Below, piece by piece: positions 21,885 to 31,850 of a stretch of 64,000 nucleotides of DNA. Location: positions 518,506,224 to 518,570,223 of the forward strand of contig NC_092872.1 in NCBI RefSeq assembly GCF_028372415.1. Direction: 5' to 3'. The translations under genes and the position numbers were made by a program. Source of the DNA: Notamacropus eugenii (taxonomy: Eukaryota > Chordata > Mammalia > Diprotodontia > Macropodidae). The stretch's first letter is position 1, and each line of letters begins with the position of its first letter. The notes beneath the pieces were generated by a model. That model did not search any database. It saw nothing but the letters and a program-made list of their open reading frames with translations, and was not told where the DNA came from.

Positions 21885-22165
21885 ATCAGGAGTAGAATTT
21901 ATTAGGAAAAAAAGCAGGGGCAGTAATCATGATCTCAGACAAAGTAAAAATTAAAATAGATTTAATCAAAAGAGAAAAATAGAGAAACTACAGTATATGT
22001 CATCCATGTTAATCAGTATTGTTTCAGACTATTTAAAATAAGGAGACAGTATAAGGTCGGAATACTGCTGTGGTGTAGGAAATGATGAGTTGGTAGACTT
22101 AGGAAACTATGGAAAGACTTGGACTTATGAAGGAAGATGTTATCCACCCTCAAAGAACAGGACAA
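21885..22165 (+). pseudogene. L1 ORF2 remnants: endonuclease piece joined to C-terminal piece
   Basis: One frame at about 21897-21970 reads NLLGKKAGAVIMISDKVK and continues IKIDLIKREK. This matches the L1 endonuclease strand with the AGVAI(L)(I)SDK signature. About 90 bp later, 22055-22160 resembles the ORF2 C-terminus (EYCCGVGNDELVDLG). Roughly 1,000 codons, including the reverse transcriptase, are missing between them. Confidence 0.6.
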
Positions 22166-22179
22166 ATCAGTATAGAATG

Positions 22180-22362
22180 GTGTTACATAGATACATATGA
22201 ATGCATATATCAATATATGAGTATGATTATAGATATCTAAGTATATGTATAAGTGATTGCATGTACATATGTGTGCACATGTATATACACAATACATGTA
22301 CACGCATATATGCATGTATATATATATCTTTGTGTGTATATACATATACACATGTGTGTATC
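22180..22362. repeat. AT-rich TATACA/ATGTGT tract
   Basis: Imperfect alternating purine-pyrimidine repeats (ATGTATAT, CACATGTATATACAC). Short frames through it on both strands are low-complexity artefacts. Confidence 0.85.
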
Positions 22363-22394
22363 TCCATACTTCATTGTAGTCTTCTTGGGAGAGG

Positions 22395-22708
22395 ATTGTG
22401 TGTGTTCATCCTTCGTTGCCAAAGAAGACCATGCCATCAGAGAAATGATGACATGACTTGCACTTGACTTTGTTTTGAGTGAGGGAGGGCTGTGCAGGTC
22501 ACCAGCCTCACTTCTCCTCCAGAGCCATCTGAATCCAGAGACCAGATATTCCTCAGGATGACTGGAGATGACCCAGGATGAGGCAATTTGGGTTAAGTGA
22601 CTTGCCCAGGTCACAGAGCTAGTGAGTGTCAAGTGTCTGAGGTGAGATTTGAACTCAGGTCCTCCTGACTCCTGCACTGGTGTTCTATCAGATGCACCAC
22701 TTAACTGC
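22395..22708 (-). mobile_element. Marsupial SINE (SINE1-like) inserted in the L1
   Basis: Inverted copy: TTCGTTGCCAAAGAAGACCA tail, ATGACATGACTTGCACTTGA, GTCACCAGCCTCACTTCTCC, then TTAAGTGACTTGCCCAGGTC and the head near 22700. TCTTGGGAGA at 22383 and again at 22709 is its target duplication. The same family lies at 36743-37049. Confidence 0.85.
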
Positions 22709-22988
22709 TCTTGGGAGAAGAAGGGGAAGGAAGGAGGAAAAAAAGAACAAAGTAAAAAGTGCACAGCAGAGAACAAAAGAAAACTTACAAGGAAGCAAAG
22801 AAAAGATGGACAGCTTGGAACACAATAAATAGTATTTACTATATAGGTTTTCTTGAAATGGAAATTTGTTGCTGTATATTTTGAATCTTCTCTTATGTTT
22901 TGCTGTTCACGTGGCAATGCTTTTTTTCTTTTCTTATTCTGTATTTAAGTTTTTGTATTTAAGTTTAAAATAAATTTATTTTAAAAAG

Positions 22989-23080
22989 AGTTACATGGTA
23001 TTGCTGTAGAATATCACTTTGGACGCTATGTAGAGGATATAATTGGAAAGGGAGGAGGCCAGAAGTAGGAGGTTTCAGGG
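22989..23080 (-). repeat. L2 (reverse), right half after the L1
   Basis: AGTTACATGGTATTGCTGTA and AGGATATAATTGGAAAGGGA continue the L2 fragment that stops at 19563-19573. Confidence 0.6.
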
Positions 23081-24214
23081 TCATAGATCTCTAAAAGCAT
23101 TTAGATATTAAAAATGGATGAAGAATTATCCCCAAGAGAAGCGAGAATCACCCAAACAGCCAAGAAATAGGAACAGAAATAGGCATGCCTTGCTGTTGTA
23201 TTTCAGAATAACCCAGGGTGTTGGGATGCTTTGATCATGTTTCTTCCTGTGTTTAAAGGCACTAATTCTGGGGGTACGGTGGTGTCTGGCCAATGAACCT
23301 CTTCCTCATAAGCGTGTGCAGTGTCCTCTGTGGATGGAGTCTCCATGTGGACTTTGGAGCATGGGCAGACATTGTATACTTGGTTCTGGTCTGGTCACCA
23401 TGTGGCAAAGAAAAGGACTTTTGATTGATCACTCAGCCAGAACCAGGGTGCATTCAAAAAGTACTAATCAGTCAAATAGTTTCTTTCCTACCTGGCTGTA
23501 CTGGAGTAAGGGATCACAAACTTCTGTAGGCCTTCCGGTGGGGAGAGAGGCCTCAGGCCTATACCTCTCCAACAGGGCTGCTGCCATGTGCCCCATGAGT
23601 CCATCCATACCTCTGCTGTTGCTTCTGTCTCTTGTATTTATTTTTTCCAGTTTTTAGCTGAAGGAGTACTAGAGATGGCTATAACCTCATACGCTTTGAA
23701 AGGTCAGAATAGTGAGTGCCAGAATTCTGGGAGCTGGTGTCCTGGCTTGGATTTGTGGGAGGCCAGGTGAGACAGCAGATGAGGCCCTGAAAAATAACCT
23801 GCTTTACATGTCACATCTAAAGCAGAAACCCAGACTCACCCATTGGCTGTGCAGCATTTGGAACTGAACTCAGTGGGAGCAAACATGTGAGCCTAATCTT
23901 CCCAGAGACTGAGGTGATAGAAGGTGGGAGAGGTGTGATTGTTCTGCACCAACACTTTGTAATTCTTGTTATACTAGCTACGGAAGCCTGAGCACAGCCA
24001 TCAATTAGAATCCTCCCAAGTGAGGCAGGAAGTGGTGGCATGCTGCTTGATAACACTTTCTGCAACTGAAAGTTCACCCGAAGGAAGTTTTTTCTTTAAT
24101 GTGCTTGGTAGAGGCAACCGCCATAAAAAAGAATGCTGGGTATTTCTCTATGGAGAGCACTAACACCCCAGCAAAGAGAAGTAACTGGTGGGTAAGTCTC
24201 AGGAAAGAAAAGAA
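23081..24214. other. 1.1 kb without recognised repeats
   Basis: Unassigned. A possible internal exon at 23651-23766 is described among the findings. Otherwise short frames only. Confidence 0.4.
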
Positions 24215-24395
24215 CACTGGATCGTTAGACCTAGAAGGGAACTAAAGAAGTAGTTAGCCTAAGCCCCTTACCTTATAGAAGAATAATTGATACCTAGAGA
24301 GAGGAAGTGATTTACCCAAGGTCACACAGCAAGGTAGAGGCAGAGCTGGGATTAGAACCCAGTTTTCTCTCTGACTCTCAATCCAGCATGTTTCT
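24215..24395 (-). repeat. MIR-type SINE, reverse
   Basis: CGTTAGACCTAGAAGGGAAC, AAGTGATTTACCCAAGGTCA and GGGATTAGAACCCAGTTTTC. Confidence 0.75.
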
Positions 24396-24477
24396 TCCCA
24401 CAATACCTTATCCCCATAGTGTGGAATGACTGAAGAGCCGTTTGATTTCTCCCAGAACTTTGTGAGGATCTTTCCTA

Positions 24478-24920
24478 TGAGCGTCACTGTATGCAAGGCA
24501 CTATGCTAAGCAGTAGGAATACAGACAAAAGGGGGAACGGTTGGTCAGCAAACGATTTTCATTCTGCTGCAACTATACAGCATTTCTATGGAAAAGTAAA
24601 GACAGTAAAATTTATAAAGCAGAGGAGGAAGACTTCCTGTAGGAGGTGACTTCTGATTGGAGAATCAAGGAAGCTAATGATTCCAAGAGGTGGAAGGAGG
24701 AAGGAAAGCATTCTAGGCATATGAAACAGGCCTTGCAAAAGAATGAATGGGGGAGATGGGATGTTTATTTGGGTGAATAGCCAATATGCCAGTTTGGCTG
24801 AATTGTACGGTTCGTGGAAGGGAGTAATATGGACTAATTTTCAAAAGGCTGGAGCCAGGCTAGGAAGGGTTTTAAGCCTTAAGCTGAGGAGTTTGCATTT
24901 TATCCTGGAATCAACAATAG
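24478..24920 (-). repeat. L2, reverse
   Basis: GCAAGGCACTATGCTAAGCA 3' end, then GAAGACTTCCTGTAGGAGGT, GGAAAGCATTCTAGGCATAT and GGTTTTAAGCCTTAAGCTGA. Confidence 0.7.
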
Positions 24921-25011
24921 TGTGCTCCTTTGGCAGTGTAATGGTATGCTCAGACCTGTGTTCCCAGGCAGATTATTTGGAGAGATGTGCACAGGTTGGC
25001 TTCTACCATAG

Positions 25012-25165
25012 TTCTTTGTGTATTTGTCCTTCCCTTTCCCCTCCCATTAGCATTAGAAACTCCTTGAGACGGCGGCTATGTTACATCTGTCTTTGTATTT
25101 TCAGCATTTAGCACCAAGTCTTGCACACAGAAGGTACTTAATAAATGTTTATTGAACTGAATCTC
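25012..25165 (+). repeat. L2 3' end
   Basis: AGAAACTCCTTGAGACGGCG, TCTGTCTTTGTATTTTCAGC, then GGTACTTAATAAATGTTTAT. Confidence 0.8.
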
Positions 25166-25560
25166 TCTGCTTTTGGAAAACTGACCCATTGGAACAGGAG
25201 GTCCAGAAAGGTTTCTCAGAATCTCAGAATGACTCACAGCCCCCACATCAACAGCCTGATCAATACCTTTGTCTGCTGAAGCTTACTGGTAAGGCTAAAC
25301 ACTTCCTAGAACCAGGATCTTTAAAACACATGTTCTTTCTTATCAGCAGAGAGACCTGGTGGCAGTTTCCACCTTGGCTCCTGGAAACCCAGGCTATTGA
25401 TTGCATTCAACTCCCCCAGTGGAACACAGGAAAATAGTCTTATAGATAAAAAGAGGCTCAAAATGTCTTTGGTGCTAGGGGGAAGCTATGGGGCTTAATG
25501 TTTTTCATTCTTGGCTCTCTTTTCTTACTAAAAAGGCAGGGCAGGGTCAAGAGGTCTGAT
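25166..25560. other. No recognised repeat
   Basis: Includes an 82-codon open frame (25189-25437) without a domain. Composition is ordinary. Confidence 0.4.
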
Positions 25561-25665
25561 CCAAGGTCTGCTGTGTGACCTCAAGAGGTCATTGAGTTTT
25601 TCTGTGCCTCAGTAACCTAATCGATGAAATGAGATAGGGAAAGGGACTGGACCTATGATTTCATT
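25561..25665 (+). repeat. MIR fragment
   Basis: CTGCTGTGTGACCTCAAGAG, then GTGCCTCAGTAACCTAATCG. Confidence 0.6.
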
Positions 25666-25901
25666 AGTATAAGGAACTCGTGAGCAGTGAAACTCCTTCT
25701 GCCAATGCAACTCTACCCTCTCTTTACAATTCAGAGGCTTAAAGAATTGCTTAAGACGCTGAGAGTATGTGCCCAAGTCCAGGTCTTCTTGGAATTTATT
25801 ATATAGGGCAACAAAACTTAGCTTTCTTGTTCAAGTCCTATATCAAGAGATAATTCACAAAGATAATGACAAATACATATACTCATAGCACTTTATAAGA
25901 A

Positions 25902-26030
25902 TATGCATGGTGTAGTAGAAAGTGTTGCAGCTGACAAAAAAGACTGTCAGCTCTGCTACTTTTTATCTGTAAAAATCAGTGTCAATTACTGTTTCTGGAA
26001 CTCAGTTTTCTCATCCCTTTTGGGCTACTT
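25902..26030 (+). repeat. MIR fragment
   Basis: GCATGGTGTAGTAGAAAGTG head and GGAACTCAGTTTTCTCATCC. Confidence 0.55.
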
Positions 26031-26483
26031 TTCCAATTCCTTCTTGCTTTGGCAAGCTGGGTTTCCAACAAGTAGTAGCTAGTTCTTCTCTCAGGAGTTC
26101 CAGGGATATCTCTTGTTTTTTTTTGTACCATTTCTAGTATCATTTCTTAAAAGTTACTAGCTAATATTATCAATCATTAGAACTCTTTACTTTTAATATA
26201 GAACTTTGTAAAAGGGGAATTTACTGAGAAGAAATGGCAAGAGCAGTAGTTATCAAAAATTACCCTCAAACTAGGGCATATTCTCCTCTTGCAAATATGA
26301 ATTAACCAGGGGAGAGTGAGTTCAAACTTAAAATATAAAGAAAGAGAACACATAGAGCCATGGGATACCTCAGGACTCTTGAGTCTTTTTCTCCTTTTCT
26401 GGAGTCTTTATGAAAATCTCCATAAGTGTAGCTTTGTATTGGACTATGAGAATCTATGCCTTTCTAGAATACACAATTGATGA
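26031..26483. other. No recognised feature
   Basis: Unassigned AT-rich sequence before the ACT array. Confidence 0.45.
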
Positions 26484-26551
26484 TACTACTACCACTACTA
26501 CCACTACCACCACCACCACTACTACTACTACTACTACCGCTACCGCTACCG

Positions 26552-26618
<67 letters not shown>

Positions 26619-26641
26619 CACTACTGCTACTACTACTACTC
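26484..26641. repeat. (ACT)n trinucleotide array with ACC and GCT variants
   Basis: About 52 triplets. Long pure ACT/CTA runs are framed by CCACCACCACC blocks at both ends and a CCGCTACCGCTACCGC block inside. Polymeric Thr, Leu or Ser frames are artefacts. Confidence 0.97.
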
Positions 26642-26652
26642 TTTTTCCTCCT

Positions 26653-26942
26653 CATAATATTTAATTGGCATAGTGGATAGAAGGTCTGCCTTGGAGTCAG
26701 GAGAACCTGGATTCAAGTATGGTCTCTAGCTGTATGACCCTGGACAAGTTACATAACCTCTCATGACCCCAGTCCTCCAGCTGTTTCACCAACTGTAAAT
26801 TGCTAATGCCTTGGCCATCTCCTGGCTGGAGAAAGTCCCGTTGTTGTAGTAGTTGAGTTGTTTCAGTTATTTCCAACTCTCTATGACACTATTAGTGCCT
26901 CCAAGGCAGACCTTCTATCCTCTATGCCAACTAAATACTATG
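26653..26942. repeat. 44-bp inverted repeat with a 202-bp loop
   Basis: Arm 1 (26653-26696) contains GGCATAGTGGATAGAAGGTC. Arm 2 (26899-26942), reverse complemented, contains GGCATAGAGGATAGAAGGTC. The arms differ at 3 of 44 positions, far closer than the diverged SINE material around them. Confidence 0.9.
26667..26935 (+). repeat. tRNA-headed SINE (+) with a short reverse SINE tail
   Basis: GGCATAGTGGATAGAAGGTC head, CTTGGAGTCAGGAGAACCTG and GACCCTGGACAAGTTACATA run forward to about 26830. GTTTCAGTTATTTCCAACTC near 26868 is a piece of an inverted RTE tail, closed by the second inverted-repeat arm. Confidence 0.65.
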
Positions 26943-26959
26943 ATCCTTAAAATGCTATA

Positions 26960-27319
26960 TAAATGTGAATTATTATTATTAAACTTGTTTTTAAAGCATC
27001 ATTGAAGTGTGGCTGCAACTGTCCTATTTTATTATTAACCCAATTCCTCTCATCTAGAACAAAGAATCTGAAAACAAGCCTGGCAGAACTGGAGAGCCCT
27101 TACACCCTGTCCTCCAGTCTCTTTTGCGGGGGTAACCAATATTTCTGCACTCATGCAAACTCATGGAGATTTTGTTTCCATAAGTTTAAAAGAACCCACT
27201 GTTCAATGAAAGCAGGTGAAAATCGGGCTGAACGTGTTGCTAGTTTCCCTTAATCTATTCCCTTAATTCATCTTTCCTTCCTTTTCAGAGAGGTACCTTC
27301 CAGTAGCCAGGAGGTCAGC
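26960..27319. other. No recognised repeat
   Basis: Unassigned. The 83-codon frame 27002-27253 shows no domain. Confidence 0.4.
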
Positions 27320-27665
27320 CCATGGTTCCCCTCACACTGTGCCCTCTATACTTTTGCTCATCCTGTACCTGTCCCCATCCTCTTGCTTTTCATTTATATA
27401 AATCCTACACAGTCAGAGTACAGACCTTCTGGGATGCCTCCCAGACCACTCCTGCCAGCCTGCCAGTAATTTCTTATTTCTCTGAACTCTGTGGTTATGT
27501 CTGAAACAGTTTGCCGTTAATTGTGTGTTCTTATTCCCTCTTTTAGGTGTTCAGTGTGTATGACTCTTTCCTCTCCAAATAGCATACGTGCACCTTGAGA
27601 GCAGGGGGCAAGTTTCAGATTTCTCTTGTAATACCCACTAGGTTATTTATATAAGTGCCAAGTAA
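27320..27665 (+). repeat. L2 3' region
   Basis: Diverged: GTACAGACCTTCTGGGATGC, CCTCCCAGACCACTCCTGCC, then TGCACCTTGAGAGCAGGGGG. Low similarity in the middle. Confidence 0.5.
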
Positions 27666-27684
27666 AAACTTACATACATGAATT

Positions 27685-27905
27685 CTAATGAGAGCTGACA
27701 TTTATATAGCTCTTTAGGTTCACAGAACACTTTCATAGTTAACCTTCAAAACCTCTCTGTGAGGAAGACAGTGCAAATCTATTTATCAACATTTTACGGA
27801 TGAGAAAACTGAGGCCTGGAGAACGACGCGATCAATAAATGACAGAGCTAGGCCTAAAACGGAGTTCTTCAGGCTCAATGGCATGTGCTTTCTCCACCAT
27901 ACCAA
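27685..27905 (-). repeat. MIR, reverse
   Basis: TGACATTTATATAGCTCTTT, ATTTTACGGATGAGAAAACT and ATAAATGACAGAGCTAGGCC. Confidence 0.75.
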
Positions 27906-28569
27906 GCTGAGGAGAGATGGGGCTGCTACAGAGGGCAATGAGGCACGTCGCTGGGTATCAAGGGGAATGGACATTCTACCTGCAGGAGGATGTGCCAGCT
28001 TGGTCCAGCTTTCCCTATTCATTGTCACTCTCATACTCACTGACTGCTTGTAATGAGGACCAAAGTTAGCGATAGTGATAACTCTAAGCTAAGCTGTCCT
28101 GCTGTCCAAATAGGACCCTTGGGCCTAGACCAGAATGTTCTGGGGCTCTGATTCCCGAAAGTACCCATAGGGAGGAGCCTTCCCCAGACTTCTGACCTTC
28201 CTCACTGTTGCCTGTATTAAATGCCTACCCTGAAAGCAGCTGAGAATGTAGAGACCAACATATCTCTTCTTTGGGTGGAACATCCTCTCCTCTGTTTCCA
28301 TTCCTAATGTAGAATTCCCTTCAGGCTCCCTCACATCCATTTTCACAACAGCTGACTTGGCCACTAAGGGCAACCCCATCCCGGGCCCTATATGCTGAGC
28401 CTGGTCCTGGACAGCCCCAGGCCTGCTTCTCTTTTCACTTCCAGCACCTTCTCCTGCCTGCTCCACCTCCACCTCCTTTCTGGCTGCCATGTCCCCAGGA
28501 TGTACCCTCTTTCACGTCCCTCCTCTCTTTTCTTTCCCCTCATTTTCAGCTCCCTTTTATGATTTATCT
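27906..28569. other. No recognised repeat; GC-richer
   Basis: Contains a 121-codon reverse frame (28490-28125, starting MAARKEVEVEQAGEGAG) with no recognisable domain, no good splice sites at its edges and no homolog I know. Treated as non-coding. Confidence 0.4.
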
Positions 28570-28680
28570 CCTTCTATTAGAATGTAAGTTCTTTGAAAGT
28601 AGGGATCATCTTGTTTTCTTCTTTTTGCAAACTCAATGCTTAGCACAGGGTAAGGCACATAGTAGGCATTTAATAAACAC
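28570..28680 (+). repeat. L2 3' end
   Basis: AGAATGTAAGTTCTTTGAAA, GCACATAGTAGGCATTTAAT. Confidence 0.8.
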
Positions 28681-28714
28681 TTTATCTAGTTATCTGGATT
28701 GGCCAGTGACTAGG

Positions 28715-29010
28715 TGAAAGGGCTAGGGAGAGGACAGAAGAACTGTGGAGAAGACAGAGGGACTAAAGATCAGAGGAATTAAAGGAGTAGAGGAACGGTG
28801 GGGAGATGACTGAAGAGAGGACAGACTGACTGGGAGAAGATAAAGGTCCTGGGGAGTGGAGAGAGGGAGAGAGAAGGGATAGAGAGGCCTGAAGGGCCTG
28901 GGGAAGAGGAGTCAGGGAGAGGGCAGAAGCCTGGGGGAGTTCAGAGGGAGTAGGGAGAGGACAGAGGAGGTGGGCAGGGGACTGAGGTGCTGGGAAAGAG
29001 AGCTTGGAAG
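28715..29010. repeat. Degenerate purine-rich minisatellite
   Basis: Recurring GAGAGGACAGA-type modules (AGAGGACAGAAGAACTG, GAGAGGACAGACTGACTGG, GAGAGGGCAGAAGCCTGGG, GAGAGGACAGAGGAGGTGG) every 25-60 bp. One strand is almost all purine. Confidence 0.8.
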
Positions 29011-29019
29011 ATTGAGGGG

Positions 29020-29440
29020 GTCCTCAGTCCTTTCACTGTGGGATCCTCTGAGCAGCTGTGGTCAGGGACTGTGATTTAAGCCTCAGTGGGTGCTATTCCT
29101 TTAAAAACTTCTGTCCTAGCCATGGTTTAGAGTCTCCTTTTGTTCTCCAGTGCAGACACTGGATCCATTACTCTGGATTCTGAAATCTAGACAGTTTCTT
29201 CCCCAGCCTGTCTCCTTTATTGGCCCATTTGCATTTCTGTGGCTTCCCCCTTTGCCCCTCTCCCCCTCCCCTTTGCGGTTTTTAAATTAGTTTTCTGTTG
29301 CTAACGGATTTCTGCCTGGCATTTGTTCTCTCTGAGTTATCTGGATGGATTATGCTCTTGCTGAGAGGGAGAGTTCCTCTCATTTGGAAGGGTTTTTAAT
29401 TAGGAGAAAAGAACTAGAATTTATTCCCTCCTCCCTTGTT
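29020..29440. other. Repeat-free stretch, candidate conserved element
   Basis: No repeat family. Includes TTAAATTAGTTTTCTGTTGC near 29281, GGGTTTTTAATTAGGAGAAA near 29388 and CCCATTTGCATTTCTG near 29223. Conservation cannot be tested here. Confidence 0.35.
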
Positions 29441-29639
29441 ATTTGTGAAGGCTTAGTTGATGGAGGAGGTAAGGCAGGAACAGAGCCTGCAGAGAGAATG
29501 TCTTAATGTCACAGCCTTAGAAATGCAAAGTTGAAAACCTGCCAGTCCAGTTTGAAAGGCCACTGGAGGGACCCACCCAGGCAGTATAGGTCGTAGGCAC
29601 CCCCTGGATTTACATGGGTACAGGTGGAGTGAGAACACT

Positions 29640-29790
29640 GAGTGTTAGGCTGGAAGGGACTTTGGAATAGGACGTCAGAGGTTGAAAGGGCTCATAGATT
29701 TAGAGCCAGAAGGGACCTTAGATTCCCTCGTTTTATAGATGTGAAAACTCAGGGCAGGAGAATAAAATTATTGTCCAAGATCACAAGCTA
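29640..29790 (-). repeat. MIR-type SINE with repeated front block, reverse
   Basis: GGCTGGAAGGGACTTTGGAA, GAGGTTGAAAGGGCTCATAG and GAGCCAGAAGGGACCTTAGA are three successive versions of one block. Confidence 0.65.
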
Positions 29791-29796
29791 GTATGA

Positions 29797-29945
29797 AGCA
29801 GCTAGGTGGTACAGTGGATAGAGAACTGGACCTTGAGTTAGGAAGACCTGAGTTCAAATCCAGCCTCAGACACTCATGAGTTGTGTGATGTTGAAAGGCT
29901 ACTTAACTTCTGTCTGCCTTAGTTTCTTCAACTGTAAAATGATGA
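29797..29945 (+). mobile_element. tRNA-headed SINE
   Basis: AAGCAGCTAGGTGGTACAGT, AGGAAGACCTGAGTTCAAAT, TTAGTTTCTTCAACTGTAAA. Confidence 0.85.
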
Positions 29946-30134
29946 CTGGTACATGGTAAGTGTTCATTTTCTTTCCTAGTTTGTGGTAGAGCTGGAACTA
30001 GAACCGTAAATTTGGCACTCTTGCTGCTGGATACACACTGCTTCTGCCTTAGAGCATAGATAGAATAGGGGTGGGGAACCTGCGGCCTTGAGGCCACATG
30101 TGGCCTTCTAAGTCCTTGGGTGTGGCCTTTTGAC

Positions 30135-30148
30135 TGAGTCTAAGTTTT
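30135..30148. repeat. Target-site duplication of the nested L1, left
   Basis: TGAGTCTAAGTTTT; the right copy at 31176-31189 is TGAGTCCAAGTTTT (13 of 14). Confidence 0.85.
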
Positions 30149-31175
30149 TAAAAAAAATTATTTGTTTTCAGTTTTCTACAATCACTTCCATATATCTTAG
30201 ATTTTTCCCCCTCCCTCCCCCTCCTTCCTCCTTTCCTCCTCACTCCCTCCTTGTGATGGTGTGTAGTCTTATATAGATTCTACACATACATTCTTATTAA
30301 ATACATTTTCACCTTAGTCATGTTGCATAGAGGAATTAAAATGAATGGGAGAAACCATAAAACAAAACAAAACATAACACAAGAGAAAATGGTCTGCTTC
30401 ATTCTGTGATCCAATTCCGTAATTCTTTCTCTGGATGTGGAAGGCATTTTTGCCTCAGGAGTCCATTGGGAATTTATTAAGTCCTTACATTGCTGTGAAA
30501 CACTAAGTCTACAAGAAAAATTCCTCACACACTGTGGTTGTGGCTGTGTACACAGTTCTCCTAGTTCTGCTCCTTTCACTCAGCATCAGTTCATGTAAGT
30601 CCTTCCAGGCTTCTCTGAAGTCTACTTGTTCATCATTTCTTATGGCACAATAGTATTCCATTACATTCATATACCATAATTTATTCAGCCATTCCCCAAT
30701 TGATGGGCATCCCTTCGATTTCCAGTTCTTGGCCACCACAAAAAGAGCTGCTATCAATATTTTTGTACATGTGAGACCCTTTCCCATTTTTATGATCTCT
30801 TTGGGATGCAGTCCTAGAGGTGATATTGCTGGGTCAAAGGGTATGCACATTTTTGTAGCCCTTTGGCCACAGCTTCAAATTGCTCTCCAGAGGGGTTGAA
30901 TCAGCTCACAGTTCCACCAATAATGAACGAGTGTTCCAACTCTCCCACATCTTGTCCAACATTTATCATCTTCCTGTTTTGTCATGTTAGCCAATCTGAT
31001 AGGTGTGATATGGTACCTCAGAGTTGTTTTGATTTGCATCTCTCTAATCAATAGTAATTTAGAGCTTTTTTTCATATGACTATAGATAGCTTTAATTTCT
31101 TCCTCTGAAAACTGCCTGTTCATATCCTTTGACCATTTATCAATTGAGGAATGACCATTATTCTTATAAATTCTG
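30149..31175 (-). mobile_element. L1, 5' truncated (ORF2 C-terminus and 3' UTR)
   Basis: The reverse strand encodes two frame-shifted pieces of the ORF2 C-terminal region. 31198-30875 includes MNRQFSEEEIKAIYSHMKK and CELIQPLW. 30850-30509 includes TCTKILIAALFVVAKNW, NKLWYMNVMEYYCAIRNDE and ELMLSERSRTRR. The 3' UTR follows to 30149 with an inverted polypurine run at about 30200-30250. No reverse transcriptase core is present because of the 5' truncation. Confidence 0.9.
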
Positions 31176-31431
31176 TGAGTCCAAGTTTTACAGAACAAAT
31201 CCTTTTATTAAGGAGATTTGTTCTGTGAAGTTTGGATTTAGTCAGGGCCCCACCTGAAGACCTAGAGAGCCATGTGTGGCCTTGAGGCTGCAGGTTCCCC
31301 AGCCTGGCATGGAATATGCAGCATTAAAGCTAGAAAAATCTCTAGTTGTGTAGAACATAGCATGTCATATCAGAGTCAGAAGGGATCTCCTTCATTTTCC
31401 AGGGAAGAAAATTTTCCTGAAGAAGAAATAA

Positions 31432-31612
31432 AGGAATAGGTTCTGACTCTGGATTCAGAGATCCCAGGTTCAAATCCAGCCTCAGACACTTACTACCTAT
31501 ATGACTCCGGACAAGTCACCTAATCTCTGTCTACCTCAGTTTCTCCATCTGTAAAAATGAGGGGGTGGGATTAGATGATCTCTAAGATCTCTTCTATATC
31601 CAAATCTGAATT
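31432..31612 (+). repeat. MIR-type SINE
   Basis: GGTTCAAATCCAGCCTCAGA, CTCAGTTTCTCCATCTGTAA, GGGATTAGATGATCTCTAAG. Confidence 0.75.
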
Positions 31613-31614
31613 TA

Positions 31615-31850
31615 AATAACAATAGAATTTATATAGGCTTTAAGCCTTGCAAAGTAGTTTACAAATATTATCTTATTTGATTCTCACAATAATCTTGTGA
31701 GAGAGGCGCTATTATTAACCCTATTTTACAGTTGAGGAAACTGAGGCAGACAGAAGTTAAGTGATTTATCTAGAGTCACACAGCAGTTATGTATGTAAAG
31801 TCAGATTTGAACTCAAGTCTTCTTGACTCCAGGACCAGTGATTCATTTTC
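31615..31850 (-). repeat. MIR-type SINE, reverse
   Basis: TTTATATAGGCTTTAAGCCT, CCTATTTTACAGTTGAGGAA, GATTTGAACTCAAGTCTTCT, in tail-to-tail contact with the preceding copy. Confidence 0.8.

Larger units (their letters stand above)
19574..22988 (+). mobile_element. Composite L1 with ORF1 and only traces of ORF2
   Basis: A single retrotransposed unit. The 5' end carries the GGGAAAATGGCGGAATAGG start motif. A 5' UTR and degenerate ORF1 (20143 to about 21080) follow. An unusual spacer (21080-21885) has a (CA)n tract and tandem purine-rich blocks. Next is a short endonuclease-domain remnant (21885-21970), then an ORF2 C-terminal trace (22055-22165) and a TATACA-like tract (22180-22360). The 3' UTR finishes near 22988 with TTAAAATAAATTTATTTTAA. 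The SINE at 22395-22708 is a later insertion. Without it the element is about 3.1 kb, against the roughly 6 kb of a complete L1. Most of ORF2, including the whole reverse transcriptase, is absent. Matching target duplications and the interrupted L2 define both ends. Confidence 0.75.
30066..31306. mobile_element. Palindromic hAT-type MITE split by an L1
   Basis: Left arm 30066-30148: GGGGTGGGGAACCTGCGGCC, GAGGCCACATGTGGCC, then TTTTGACTGAGTC. Right arm 31176-31306: ACAGAACAAATCC, TTTGGATTTAGTC, GAGGCTGCAGGTTCCCCAG. Removing the L1 restores a unit of about 200 bp like 37858-38060. Flanks AGATAGAA and GCATGGAA are at best a weak 8-bp duplication. Confidence 0.8.

Noticed and set aside
22237..22917. 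226-codon reverse open frame
   Set aside because: It strings together L1 3' UTR, a SINE and a TATACA microsatellite; a chance fusion across repeats.
26410..26680. Poly-threonine, poly-serine and poly-leucine frames
   Set aside because: Translations of the ACT trinucleotide array in different phases.
28125..28490. 121-codon reverse open frame starting MAARKEVEVEQ
   Set aside because: Looks protein-like at its N-terminus, but no family is recognised and no exon structure surrounds it; GC-rich chance frame more likely.
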